Shown: positions 1 through 8,800 of the stretch, one piece after another
Position numbering within the stretch: the stretch's first letter is position 1
How the letters are laid out: each line of letters begins with the position of its first letter
Assembly: GCF_027594785.1 (NCBI RefSeq)
Contig: NZ_CP075584.1
Span: forward strand, 2,666,001-2,730,000
Direction: 5' to 3'
Origin: Cryobacterium breve
GTDB taxonomy: Bacteria > Actinomycetota > Actinomycetes > Actinomycetales > Microbacteriaceae
Length of the DNA: 64,000 nucleotides
The notes under the pieces: model-generated
The model's database searches: none
What the model saw: the letters and a program-made list of their open reading frames with translations, nothing else
Told to the model about the DNA's origin: nothing
Translations under genes and position numbers: made by a program

Positions 1-2
1 GC

Positions 3-383
3 CTCCCGAGCCACCTCACCGCGAGCGGGCGCGCACTTCTCGCCGCGCTGCCCGCGGCCCAGCTGCGCGCGCTGTACCCGGACAAGGGAGCCTTCGAACG
101 GAGGCAGGGGAGGGCCCGGGGCAGGGACCGCGCAGGCTCGTCCGAACTGCGGGCCCTGCTGACGAGGGTGCGTGCCGACGGCTTCGCCCGCGAGGACGGC
201 GAGATCACGCCGGGGATGGCATCCGTCGCCGTCGCCGTGCGGGACCACACCGGCTGGCCCGCCGCCGGGATCGCCGTGACCTTCCCCCGCGAGCGGATCG
301 CCGAAGACCTGTGGCCCGCGCTCGCCGCCGAACTCACCGGCACAGCCACCGAGCTCTCCCGCCGCATTCACGGCCGTCTGTGA
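3..383 (+). CDS. IclR-type transcriptional regulator, C-terminal part (5' end outside window)
   Basis: The open frame runs in from the left edge and stops with TGA at 381-383, so only the C-terminal ~126 residues are visible. They read like the effector-binding domain of IclR-family repressors: a start near SHLTASGRALLAALP, a variable linker, then [20 protein letters not shown] and a closing ELSRRIHGRL helix. In this family the domain binds a small metabolite and controls DNA binding by an N-terminal winged helix, which lies outside the window. The ligand cannot be guessed. The neighbour on the right is convergent. Confidence 0.75.
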   Translation, partial: LPSHLTASGRALLAALPAAQLRALYPDKGAFERRQGRARGRDRAGSSELRALLTRVRADGFAREDGEITPGMASVAVAVRDHTGWPAAGIAVTFPRERIAEDLWPALAAELTGTATELSRRIHGRL

Positions 384-391
384 CGTCCGCG

Positions 392-778
392 TCAGCGGGC
401 GAAGAGGGCGATCAGCAGGGCGACGTAGACGACGACGAACACGGCCGGTGTCACGAACCGCACCACGTTCACCCACGGTGCCGCGGACAGGATGCGCAGG
501 GTCACGGCTGACGTGCTTCCCCCGGCTCGGAGGTCGGCGATCACGGCGAGGGCCTCATTGGCGGCGTTGATCTGAACCAGTGCGCCGAGGATGCCGGAGG
601 CCAGCAGCACGCCGGCCGCCGCGACCCGTACGCTCGGCGCGGTTCCGGCCAGGCCCAGGGCCAGGAAGCCCACCAGTGCCGTGAGCAGGAAGGTCGGGGC
701 GACCTGGGACACGATGACGTGCCAGCGGGTCTTGATCCACAGGTTGACGAGCTCGGATTCAGTCATGCGGGGCTCCAC
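392..778 (-). CDS. Hypothetical four-helix membrane protein
   Basis: This 128-residue protein has about four hydrophobic segments (near residues 27-47, 52-75, 80-90 and 105-127), a short polar N-terminus and a C-terminus ending in FAR. A second ATG four codons in (MTESEL) would also serve as start. I recognise no family. It is convergent with the IclR-type gene, with only 8 bases between the stop codons, and stands alone upstream. A role in the inner membrane is all that can be inferred. Confidence 0.55.
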   Translation of the reverse strand: MEPRMTESELVNLWIKTRWHVIVSQVAPTFLLTALVGFLALGLAGTAPSVRVAAAGVLLASGILGALVQINAANEALAVIADLRAGGSTSAVTLRILSAAPWVNVVRFVTPAVFVVVYVALLIALFAR

Positions 779-945
779 TCCGGTCGCCGCGGACGGGCGA
801 CCTGCCTACATTCTCGCGCGACCCATCCACCCCCGGGCGCAGCGATCACAACTGTGGCCGCTGCCGACGACTGTCGCCGGTGCGCGGGCACCAGGTGCCC
901 GCATCGGCAACTCCCGGGAGCCCGGCAGCGCAGCGGATGCCCGGC

Positions 946-2178
946 TCAGTACCAGCCGACGCTCACCGAGTGCGCCCAGGCGCCGCAGGGCGTTCCGTAG
1001 ACGGCGGCGATGTAGCCGAGGCCCCAGTCGACCTGGGTCGCGGCGTTCGTGCGCCAGTCGGAGCCGGCGGACGCCATCTTGCTTCCCGGCAGCGACTGGG
1101 GGATGCCGTACGCCCCCGAGCTCGCGTTGTAGGCGTCGGCCCGCCAGCCGGACTCCTTGTTCCAGAGCGACACCAGGCAGGTGTACTCGTTGCCGCCCCA
1201 GCCGCGCGCGCTGACCGCGCCGGCCGCATACGCCCGAGCTGCCGCCGGAGACGACACGGTTGCGGACGGGGGAGCCGTGGTCGGGCCCGCGCCTGAGGAG
1301 CCGGAACCGGAGGATCCGCTCGACCCGCCGGCCGCCGGTTGAGCGGCCGCTGCCGATGCCGCTGCCGCAGCCGCCCGGGCCGCCGCACTCGCCGCGGCCG
1401 CCGCAGCTGCCTCTTCCTGCTGCTTCTGGTACGCCGCTGCCGCGGCGACGCCGGCCCGGTAGGAGCGCTCCGTCTCGGCCGTCGTGTTCTTCAGGCTCGC
1501 GAGCTGGGCGTCGAGCACGTCCGAGCGCGTCCGCTGCTCGGCGAGTTGCGCGTCGGCGGCGCGCTGGGCCTCCGCCGCGGTCGCCGCGCGATCCTTCGCC
1601 TCGACTGCGAGGCGGTCGCGTTCCGTCGACGCCACCGCTGCCTGCTCCTCGAGGCTCTGCACGAGGTTGCGCTGCGCGAGCGCCCGGTCGCGGATGCCGG
1701 AGGTCAGTTCGCTCAGCCGGGTCGAGGTGCTGAGGGCCGCCAAGAGGTCGCTCGCCTCCCCGGGAACCAGAAGCAGGGTGGCGACGGCGTCGCTCGCCCC
1801 GGAGCGGTAGAGCTGGGCTCCCAGGAGCCCGAGCTGGACATCCGCTGTCCTGGCCGTCTCGGTGGCGCTCGCGAGCCGGCTCGTGAGGACCGCGGCGTGC
1901 GAGGCGGCCGCGCGTGACTCAGTGTCGGCGGTGGCGGATGCCGCGCTCGCGGTGATCGCCGCGTCACCGAGCGTCGCGGCCTGGGTTTCGAGTCCCGTCA
2001 GCAGGGTCCCGATCCGGGACACCTCCGCCTCGGTCGCCGCGGTGGAGGCGCGGGCCGCTTCGACGTCGGCCCAGCTCGGATAGTCGTCGGCCTGCGCGGG
2101 AATGGCGACGGTCACGGACGCACCGAGCAGCGCGATGACGGCCGCCATCACGCTCCATGCCCTCACTCGTGATCGCAC
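946..2178 (-). CDS. Secreted coiled-coil protein with lytic-transglycosylase-like C-terminus
   Basis: This 410-residue protein starts with a Sec signal peptide (about residues 1-30, AIPAQA cleavage region). The motif YPSWADVEAARAS follows, then a long Ala/Glu/Gln-rich coiled coil (~35-255) and an Ala-rich then Gly/Ser-rich linker (~255-300). The C-terminal domain (~320-410) contains CLVSLWNKESGWRADAYN and GAYGIPQSLPG, the pattern of the goose-lysozyme/SLT-like domain of actinobacterial resuscitation-type hydrolases, where the Glu of KESGW would be catalytic. It should cut or bind peptidoglycan outside the cell. Two paralogs with the same N-terminal design but other catalytic domains lie at 37244-40046. 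Confidence 0.8.
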   Translation of the reverse strand: MRSRVRAWSVMAAVIALLGASVTVAIPAQADDYPSWADVEAARASTAATEAEVSRIGTLLTGLETQAATLGDAAITASAASATADTESRAAASHAAVLTSRLASATETARTADVQLGLLGAQLYRSGASDAVATLLLVPGEASDLLAALSTSTRLSELTSGIRDRALAQRNLVQSLEEQAAVASTERDRLAVEAKDRAATAAEAQRAADAQLAEQRTRSDVLDAQLASLKNTTAETERSYRAGVAAAAAYQKQQEEAAAAAAASAAARAAAAAASAAAAQPAAGGSSGSSGSGSSGAGPTTAPPSATVSSPAAARAYAAGAVSARGWGGNEYTCLVSLWNKESGWRADAYNASSGAYGIPQSLPGSKMASAGSDWRTNAATQVDWGLGYIAAVYGTPCGAWAHSVSVGWY

Positions 2179-2293
2179 CTGTCTCCGCCCGCCGTCTACC
2201 GAGTGTAGTTCGCGGTCCTTGGACTGTCCCGGCCGGATTCCCGCGCGGTGGCATCGGGAGGCCGGGTCCGGGCATCCGCCGCAACGGCCCGCA

Positions 2294-3418
2294 TCAGGTC
2301 GCGGTCCGGGCCAGTCGAGGGCGGAGGGCGGCGAGGATCCGGGTCAGGTCCAGCGAGATCGCGGTCGCGGCGCCCATCGCCGTCGCGGGAGTGGCGTCGT
2401 GCCGGGTGTCCAACTCGGCCGTCAGCTGGGCCACGGCGGTCTCGGCCGTCTCGAATGCGCCAGAGTCGGTCAGGACGGCGTCTCCGTCCCGGCCGGACTC
2501 CCACTCGGTCAGCACTGCTGCGACCGCGAGCAGGGCGCGGGCGAGTGGCGGCCTGAGCTCTGGATGCAGTTCGAGGGCTATCGGAGCCCCCCAGGCGACC
2601 CCGGCGAGCACATCGGTGAGGTCGCGCACGTGGAACGTGACGGTCTCGAGCGCGGCCAGGTCGTCCCGGTCACTGGCCAGGTCGCGCCGGTGGATGCGGG
2701 CCCGAGGGTTGCCCTTGCGGCTGTCTTCCGCGTGGAACAGGGCATCGTGAACGTCACGCACGAGTCTGATGAGTTCGTCGCCGCGGCTCGCCCAGTCGTC
2801 GCGTTCGGGCGGCCAGTTCTCGGTGAGGGCCTCGGCCAGGTCGGAGAGGTGGCCGGCGAGCCTGCCGCGGTAGTGCGACAACTGGCGGCCGACCGCGTCG
2901 AGGGTCAGGGGCGGCAGGATCAGGAGGTTCACGGCAAGGCCGATCACGATGCCCAGGGACACCTGCTCGAGGTAACCGATCGAGTACCCGTCCGCATTCG
3001 GTCCCCCGATGATGAGCACGAACAGGGCCGTCACCGGGATGTACTCCCGGTTCGCGCCGAACACCCCTGTCGCGGCGACGAGCGCGCCCACACCGACGGC
3101 CAGAGATATGGTCAGCACGTTCGGACCGCTCACGAGCAACACCGCACCCGCGAGCACGATCGCGACGAAAAGGCCGCCGAGGGTCTGCAGTGAGTTCCGA
3201 ACCGAACTCATCAGCGTCGGGTACATGCTGACGAGCGCTCCGAGCGGCGCGTAATAGGGGTACTCGTTTGCGACCCCCGGCAGGTATCCGGCGACCGTCC
3301 ACGCGATCGCAACGGCGAGGGCGGCCTTCGCCGCGGCCAGCAGCCGAGCCGCGGTCAGCTGCGATCCCACCCACCGGGGCGCGTGCCGCACGGTCCGCCG
3401 TACGCCCGATCTCGTCAT
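2294..3418 (-). CDS. FUSC-family membrane protein (aromatic acid exporter type)
   Basis: This 374-residue protein has about five or six hydrophobic segments in residues 20-170. The motif EYPYYAPLGALVSMYPTLM near residue 53 is characteristic of FUSC/YhfK-type permeases. A long soluble helical region follows (about 175-374), as expected for half-size members that work as oligomers. The family exports aromatic or fatty acids, but the substrate here is unknown. It is transcribed leftwards, towards the wall-lytic gene, and is divergent from the DEAD-box helicase gene. Confidence 0.75.
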   Translation of the reverse strand: MTRSGVRRTVRHAPRWVGSQLTAARLLAAAKAALAVAIAWTVAGYLPGVANEYPYYAPLGALVSMYPTLMSSVRNSLQTLGGLFVAIVLAGAVLLVSGPNVLTISLAVGVGALVAATGVFGANREYIPVTALFVLIIGGPNADGYSIGYLEQVSLGIVIGLAVNLLILPPLTLDAVGRQLSHYRGRLAGHLSDLAEALTENWPPERDDWASRGDELIRLVRDVHDALFHAEDSRKGNPRARIHRRDLASDRDDLAALETVTFHVRDLTDVLAGVAWGAPIALELHPELRPPLARALLAVAAVLTEWESGRDGDAVLTDSGAFETAETAVAQLTAELDTRHDATPATAMGAATAISLDLTRILAALRPRLARTAT

Positions 3419-3738
3419 CTCCGTCCCCTCCTGTTACGCCACGGTACCGCCCGAACCGGTTCTTCTGCCGGTGAATCCGACCGAACCCGCCAGGGCCTGA
3501 AACTGGTCCGTGACTTTTCAGGCTCTATCCGGTAACGTTGTCAGGTCGGCTCTTGACACCGTGTGAATTTGTATGCGCGGATGGGTTTGTAAGTCAGGAT
3601 GGGCCGGTTTCCCAGTAATCCGCTGGTGAAAAATCACTGTATGTGAACGGCCCCGGCCATAGACTGCCCGGGTTCTCAGGTTGCGATGCATGTGCGTCGT
3701 TGTTCTGCCATGTACCCAATACAACCCAGGAATTTTCT
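3419..3738 (+). promoter_or_regulatory. Long leader / divergent intergenic region before DEAD-box gene
   Basis: This 320-base stretch has no gene. It contains TTGACA at 3553-3558 without a convincing -10 box at the usual distance. A good ribosome site (CCAGGAA, near 3726) lies just before the ATG at 3739. Cold-inducible helicase and csp mRNAs typically have long structured leaders, and the length and A/T-richer composition here would fit one. That is inference from context; no named RNA element is recognised. Confidence 0.35.
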
Positions 3739-5996
3739 ATGCCTACGAGCAACAACCCGGCTGTCAGCCGATCCAACAAGAACTTCGACCCGAAGTACGC
3801 CGCCAAGGGCGGACCCTCCCGCGGAGGATCCAACAACGGCAGCAAGAGCCCGGGCCACCGCGGCTACCAGGCCGATGCGGGCGCCCCCAAGAAGGCCCGC
3901 TGGAACGCCGGCGAACGCGCCGACCGCGCCGCGGGACGCCCCGCCAACGACCGTCCCGCCTACGGAGACCGTCCGGCCCGCAGCAATGACCGTCCCGCCT
4001 ACGGCGACCGGGCCGCCCGCGGCAACGACCGCCCGTCGTACAACAGCGACCGCCCGTCGTACAACGGCGCCTCGCGCACCGACCGCCCGACGCACAGCAA
4101 CACCGAACGCCCGACGTACAACGCCCGCTCGGAGCGTCCGTCCTACAACAGCGACCGTCCCCGCACCGACCGTCCGTCGTACAACAACGACCGTCCGTCC
4201 TACGGCGACCGCGCCCCGCGCACCGACCGTCCGGCCTACAACAAGGACCGCCCGTCTTACGGCGACCGTCCGGCCCGCAGCAATGACCGTCCCGCGTACA
4301 ACAGCGACCGTCCCCGCACGGACCGTCCGGCGTACAACAACGACCGCCCGTCCTACGGCGACCGTCCGGCCCGCAGCAATGACCGTCCCGCGTACAACAG
4401 CGACCGTCCCCGCACGGACCGTCCGGCCTACAACAACGACCGTCCGTCCTACGGTGATCGTCCGGCCCGTACCGAGCGTCCGTCCTACGGCGACCGTCCG
4501 GCCCGTACCGAGCGTCCCTCGTACGGCGACCGTCCCGAGCGTTCGCACTCCGACCGTCCGTCTTACGGCGACCGCCCCGCCCGCACCGAGCGCCCCTCCT
4601 ACGGCGACCGCACCGACCGCCCGGCTCGCACCGAGCGTTCCGACCGTCCGTCCTACGGCGACCGCCCCGACCGTTCGCACTCCGACCGCAGCAACCGTTC
4701 TGCGCACGACGACGGCGGCCACTCCAGCAACTTCTACCCGAGCCGCGACACCAAGGCGCACTTCGCCGCCGGTGATGACGTCGTCCTCGAGCGCCTCGAA
4801 GCCATCGCGACGACGGCCGCCGAAGTTGTCGGCGTCACCTTCGGCGACCTGGGCCTGGGCGAGAACATCGTCCGCGAACTCGGCGCCCTCGGTGCCGCCA
4901 GCCCGTTCCCGATCCAGGCCGCGACCATCCCGGACGTGCTCGCCGGGCGCGACGTGCTCGGCCGTGGCAAGACCGGCTCCGGCAAGACGATCGCCTTCGG
5001 TGCTCCCCTCGTGGAGAAGCTGATGGAGAACAACGGCGCCAAGGACCGCAAGATGGCCCGCAAGCCCCGCGCGCTCATCCTGGCCCCGACCCGCGAGCTC
5101 GCCCTGCAGATCGACCGCACCGTGCAGCCCATCGCCCGCAGCGTCGGCCTCTTCACCACCCAGATCTACGGCGGAGTTCCGCAGTACCGCCAGGTGAGCG
5201 CCCTCCAGCGCGGCGTGGACATCATCATCGGCACCGCCGGCCGCATCGAGGACCTCATCGAACAGGGTCGTCTCGACCTCAGCGAGGTCGTCGTCACCGT
5301 CCTCGACGAGGCGGACTACATGTGCGACCTGGGCTTCCTCGAGCCCGTGCAGCGCATCCTGCGCCAGACCAAGAAGGGCGGCCAGAAGCTGCTCTTCTCG
5401 GCAACCCTCGACAAGGGCGTCGCCTCGCTCGTCAAGGAGTTCCTGACGAACCCGGCCGTCCACGAGGTCGCCGGTGAAGACCAGGCCTCCTCCACGATCG
5501 ACCACAAGGTCCTCGTCATCGAGCACCGCGACAAGAGCGCCATCATCGGCCAGCTCGTCGACCGCCAGGGCAAGACGCTGATCTTCTCCCGCACCCGTGC
5601 GTACGCCGAGCAGCTCGCCGAGCAGGCTCGAAGACGCCGGCGTGAAGGCGACGAGCCTGCACGGCGACCTGAACCAGGCCCGCCGGACCCGCAACCTGCA
5701 GATGCTGACCAGCGGTCGCGTCAACGTGCTCGTGGCAACGGATGTCGCAGCCCGCGGCATCCACGTGGACGACATCGACCTGGTCATCCAGGCCGACGCA
5801 CCCGACGAGTACAAGACGTACCTGCACCGCTCCGGTCGTACGGGCCGCGCCGGCAAGTCCGGCACCGTCGTCACGCTGATCCCGAAGCAGCGTCGCCGTC
5901 GCATGGACGAGGCTCCTCGAGCGCGCCGACATCGAAGCCAGCTTCATGAACGCCGCCCCCGGCGATGCCGCCGTGCGCGAGCTCGCCGGCCTGTAA
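3739..5996 (+). CDS. DEAD-box ATP-dependent RNA helicase with N-terminal RPxY/GDR repeats (two frameshifts in sequence)
   Basis: The start is ATG 3739, preceded by AGGAA. An N-terminal low-complexity domain (~residues 65-325) is built of RPSYGD, RPAYNSDR and RPARSND repeats. The helicase core follows with all expected motifs: Q motif FPIQAATIP, Walker A GKTGSGKT, APTRELA, GTAGR, DEAD, SAT, then ATDVAARGIH and HRSGRTGRAG. The frame is broken twice by one extra G: at 5624-5629 (AGGCTC where AGCTC restores AEQLEDAGVK) and at 5910-5915 (restoring MDELLERADIEAS). With both corrected the protein ends at TAA 5994-5996. It should unwind RNA in the cytoplasm, probably in cold adaptation or ribosome assembly. 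Arg/Tyr-rich tails in this family favour RNA binding and condensates. Confidence 0.85.
3940..4700 (+). repeat. Degenerate coding repeats (RPxY / GDR) in the helicase gene
   Basis: The N-terminal part of the helicase gene is made of short direct repeats built on CGTCC(G/C)(T/G)C(C/G)TAC. The largest unit is about 96 bases, beginning AATGACCGTCCCGCGTACAA at 4285 and again at 4381, with only a few synonymous differences between copies. That is a sign of recent in-frame expansion. The region should be prone to slippage and to length variation between strains. Confidence 0.8.
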
Positions 5997-6008
5997 CACC
6001 CGCACCAC

Positions 6009-6044
6009 CCGCAGGGCACCCACCATCCGGTGGGTGCCCTGCGG
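6009..6044 (+). terminator. Strong hairpin after the helicase gene
   Basis: CCGCAGGGCACCCA (6009-6022) is a perfect 14-base inverted repeat of TGGGTGCCCTGCGG (6031-6044), with an 8-base loop, starting 12 bases after the corrected stop. There is no U-run, as is common for actinobacterial terminators. It lies between convergent genes and could stop transcription from either side. Confidence 0.7.
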
Positions 6045-6067
6045 CCGTTAACCCCGCCCTTCCCCGC

Positions 6068-6124
6068 TGAGGTGTCGCACATCGAGGTTCCCGGCGCGGA
6101 TGAACCTCGATTCGCGACACCTCA
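6068..6124. repeat. 57-base palindromic element, copy 1
   Basis: The left arm TGAGGTGTCGCACATCGAGG (continuing TTC) and the right arm at 6102-6124 form 23-base inverted repeats with two mismatches around an 11-base centre. A second copy with the same arm sequence lies at 46450-46506, at the start of folK. This copy sits between the helicase terminator and the 3' end of the EamA gene. It is separate from the terminator hairpin just before it and looks like a REP-type or miniature mobile repeat. Confidence 0.7.
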
Positions 6125-6180
6125 CGGTGGGCAGGGGGCGGGGGCAGGGCGCCGCGGGCGCGCGGTGCGGATGCCGCGGG

Positions 6181-7149
6181 TCAGGCGAGTGCGAGCAGCG
6201 CGGCCGCCGCGAGCGCGAGACCGAGGCCGACCCACTGCACGGGTGCGATCCGTTCCTTGAGCACGACCGCAGCGAGCAGGATCGTCCCGGCCGGGTACAT
6301 CGCGGTCAGCACACTGATCACGCTGAGGTCCCCGATCCGGATCCCGATGAGCAGCAGCAGGTTCGCCGCGACGTCGACGAGACCGCAGACCGCGGCGAGC
6401 GTCAGGCCGATCGTGAGGGTGGACCGGCTGCGCCTCCCGGTGCGGGCAGGGACCGCGGCGGCGTCTGCCGCGCGAGCAGCGGCATCCGTCGCCCCGGAAC
6501 CGGTGGCGGCAACGTCCGGAACGCCGACCCCGGCGAGCACCCGCCGCCGGTGCGCGGCGACGAACGCGAGCACGCCGACGCTCGAGAACATGATCGCGGC
6601 GTTGACTGCCCGGTTGAGCACGAGCGGCACGAGTCCGCTGTCGTCGGGCGTCAGGTCGATCAGGATCAGGAACGCGCCGATCATGATCCCGGACCCGATC
6701 GCCATCAGCACCCCGAGCGTCGTCGGTCGAACCGCACCCTTCTCCGGCACGAAGCCGACGAGCACGACCGCGACGAGCGCGAGGCCGAGGGCGGCGTATC
6801 CGACCGGGGCGAGCCGTTCGCCGCCGACGAGGCCGGCGGTCATCGGCACGATCGCCGAGACCACGGCGGTCAGGGGCGAGAGGATGCTCATCGGACCGAT
6901 CGCGAGGCACGCGTACAGGAGGGAGATCGCGATCGCACCGGTCACCCCGGAGAGCGCGCCCCAGAGAACGGCGGTCGGCGACCAGACACCGCCGACGAAC
7001 GGCAGGGCAAGGAGCAGGACCAGCAGGCCGGAGCTCGCGGCGACCGCGGTCACGAGGACCGCACTGAGCCTCTTGGCCGCGAGGCCGCCGAGAAAGTCGG
7101 CGCTCCCATAGATGAGGGCGCCGGCGAGTCCGACGAGGGCGGTGAGCAT
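6181..7149 (-). CDS. EamA/DMT-family transporter
   Basis: I start the gene at ATG 7149 (MLTALVGLAGALIYGSADF), which begins directly with the first membrane helix; the frame stays open upstream but shows nothing conserved there. The 322 residues hold about ten hydrophobic segments in two EamA repeats. They are separated by a polar, Ala/Arg-rich loop (~200-235) that is long for the family. The C-terminal half has the usual TAMYPAGTILLAAVVLKERI pattern. These are inner-membrane exporters of amino acids or small metabolites; the substrate is not predictable. The gene is divergent from the copper-cluster membrane gene. Confidence 0.8.
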   Translation of the reverse strand: MLTALVGLAGALIYGSADFLGGLAAKRLSAVLVTAVAASSGLLVLLLALPFVGGVWSPTAVLWGALSGVTGAIAISLLYACLAIGPMSILSPLTAVVSAIVPMTAGLVGGERLAPVGYAALGLALVAVVLVGFVPEKGAVRPTTLGVLMAIGSGIMIGAFLILIDLTPDDSGLVPLVLNRAVNAAIMFSSVGVLAFVAAHRRRVLAGVGVPDVAATGSGATDAAARAADAAAVPARTGRRSRSTLTIGLTLAAVCGLVDVAANLLLLIGIRIGDLSVISVLTAMYPAGTILLAAVVLKERIAPVQWVGLGLALAAAALLALA

Positions 7150-7260
7150 AGGCGTCCAGCCTATGCGAGTCGCGCGCCCAGGCTCAGGCCCACACATCGC
7201 TCGCGCCGACGGCGATTCCGGCACAGGTATGGTGGGAGCGACACAGCCGGAGGAGGAACG

Positions 7261-7974
7261 ATGACCGCACGCTGGGCACGGTTCGCCCGCGGCTGGTATA
7301 TCGCGGGTTTCGCGACCTTCGTCGCGGCGCTCTCGCACACCCTCGGCGGCGGGACGGCCCCCGGTCTCCTTCCCGTCGTCGTCTCCCTCGCGTTCGCCGG
7401 CATCGTCTGCATCGGCCTCGCCGGCCGCACTGCCTCGCTCTGGCGCACCGCGACAGCCGTGCTCGCGAGCCAGTTGATCTTCCACGGCCTGTTCTCCCTC
7501 GGAGCATCCGGCGGTTCACTGCGAACGGATGCCCCGGCCGGCACCCTGCCCGCCCACAGTCACACGGCCGGGTCCGCCCTGCTCTCGGTGCAGTCGGGAG
7601 CGACGGCCGCGCCCGGCCTGTCCGGCGTGTCCGGCCTGCCCGGCACCCACGCCGTGCTGCCGGTGACCGGCGTGCCCGGCATGACCGGCATGACCACGGC
7701 CCCGCTCGACGCGGCCCTGATGGTGCTCGCGCACGCACTGGCGGCCGTCGCGACGATCGTCGCCCTCCGGCACGGGGAACGTGCGCTCGGCATCCTCGTC
7801 GCGGCCGCGCGTCTTGTCGTCCGCAGGGTCCTGGTCGCCGGCAGCCTGCCGGTCCGCGCTCGCACCGCCCACCGCGCCCCGGCGCCGGCGCTTGTCTTCC
7901 TGCCCCGAGACCTCGGGGTGCTCCTGTCTGTGATGCGTCACCGCGGTCCGCCGGCGACCGTGCGTTTCGCCTAG
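7261..7974 (+). CDS. Membrane protein of the copper cluster (unknown family)
   Basis: The ATG at 7261 is preceded by a strong AGGAGGAACG site. The 237-residue protein has hydrophobic segments near residues 12-35, 38-55 and 65-80, then a long soluble loop (~85-160) rich in Gly, Pro, Thr and Met (GVPGMTGMTT, with a nearby HSH), and another helix (~163-180). A His/Met-containing loop next to YcnI and CopC genes suggests a role in copper handling, but that is inferred from context only. The Arg-rich C-terminus is probably cytoplasmic. The ycnI gene follows after 100 bases. Confidence 0.6.
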   Translation: MTARWARFARGWYIAGFATFVAALSHTLGGGTAPGLLPVVVSLAFAGIVCIGLAGRTASLWRTATAVLASQLIFHGLFSLGASGGSLRTDAPAGTLPAHSHTAGSALLSVQSGATAAPGLSGVSGLPGTHAVLPVTGVPGMTGMTTAPLDAALMVLAHALAAVATIVALRHGERALGILVAAARLVVRRVLVAGSLPVRARTAHRAPAPALVFLPRDLGVLLSVMRHRGPPATVRFA

Positions 7975-8074
7975 ACCAGACCGTTTTGCTTTTCGCTCCG
8001 AACCAGGGGCAGTCGCGTGCGCTTCAGCCCGATGTCCCGGTTGTTCGGTGCCGCCAACCATCTAAGGAACCACA

Positions 8075-8791
8075 GTGACGTTCAAGACCACCGCCCTCGC
8101 GGCATCCGCCCTGCTTGCCGGCGGCATTCTCGCGCTCGCCGCCCCGCTCTCCGCGAGCGCCCACATCGACATCGACCCGTCCTCGGCCGCCGCGGGGTCG
8201 TACTCCGTGCTGAGCTTCGCGCTCCCGCACGGCTGCGCAGGTTCGCCGACGACTTCCATCAGCATCGCCATCCCGGAGAGCGTCGTCAGTGTCACGCCGA
8301 CGGTCAACCCGAACTGGACCGTCGAGAAGACCTCCACCCCGCTCGCAACCCCGCTGACGGATGAGGACGGCACCTCGATCACCCACAGGATCGGCGCCGT
8401 CGTCTACACCGCGATCACCCCGATGGCCGACGGCCTGCGCACGACGTTCGACCTCAGCCTGATGTTGCCGGCGGATGCCGCGGGCACGACCCTCGAGTTC
8501 CCCGTCGTGCAGACCTGCGTCACCGGTTCGACGAACTGGGACGCGCACACCGCCCCGGGTGAGGCCGAGCCGGAGCACCCGGCGCCGTCGATCGCCGTCA
8601 CCGCGGCCGTCGCCTCCGACGAGCACGGCGCCGCCCACACCGACACCACCGCCGAAGCGAGCTCCGAATCGACGGATGCCGCGGCATCCGCCCCCGACGT
8701 GCTCGCCCGGGTGCTCGGTGTCGGCGGCCTCGTCGTCGGAGTCGTCGGCCTCGTGCTCGCGATCACCGCCCGCCGCAAGCACTCGGCTTAG
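8075..8791 (+). CDS. ycnI: YcnI family copper-binding protein (DUF1775)
   Basis: The GTG start at 8075 follows AAGGAAC. The signal peptide ends at LSASA, so the mature protein begins HIDIDPSSAAAGSYS. An N-terminal histidine is the copper(II) ligand known in the family, together with a Trp here likely in NPNWTVEKT. The DUF1775 beta-sandwich spans about residues 28-180 and includes the conserved GCAGSPTTSI stretch. It is followed by an Ala/Asp-rich spacer and a C-terminal membrane anchor (~210-232) ending RRKHSA. It should hold copper on the outer face of the membrane and pass it to CopC/CopD-type partners. It is followed 9 bases later by copC. Confidence 0.85.
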   Translation: MTFKTTALAASALLAGGILALAAPLSASAHIDIDPSSAAAGSYSVLSFALPHGCAGSPTTSISIAIPESVVSVTPTVNPNWTVEKTSTPLATPLTDEDGTSITHRIGAVVYTAITPMADGLRTTFDLSLMLPADAAGTTLEFPVVQTCVTGSTNWDAHTAPGEAEPEHPAPSIAVTAAVASDEHGAAHTDTTAEASSESTDAAASAPDVLARVLGVGGLVVGVVGLVLAITARRKHSA

Positions 8792-8800
8792 GAGAGAACC

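Noticed and set aside
3553..3558. TTGACA as the -35 of the helicase promoter
   Set aside because: No acceptable -10 box at 16-19 bases, so I do not annotate it as a promoter by itself.
4285..4480. Regular repeats that could suggest a CRISPR array
   Set aside because: They lie in a continuous coding frame, have no distinct spacers, and differ mostly at third codon positions.
3676..5904. A 742-codon open frame on the minus strand opposite the helicase gene
   Set aside because: It is the mirror of the repeat-rich, GC-biased helicase frame. Its translation (runs of VGRTV, GRTLG) has no domain, and the + strand has all helicase motifs.
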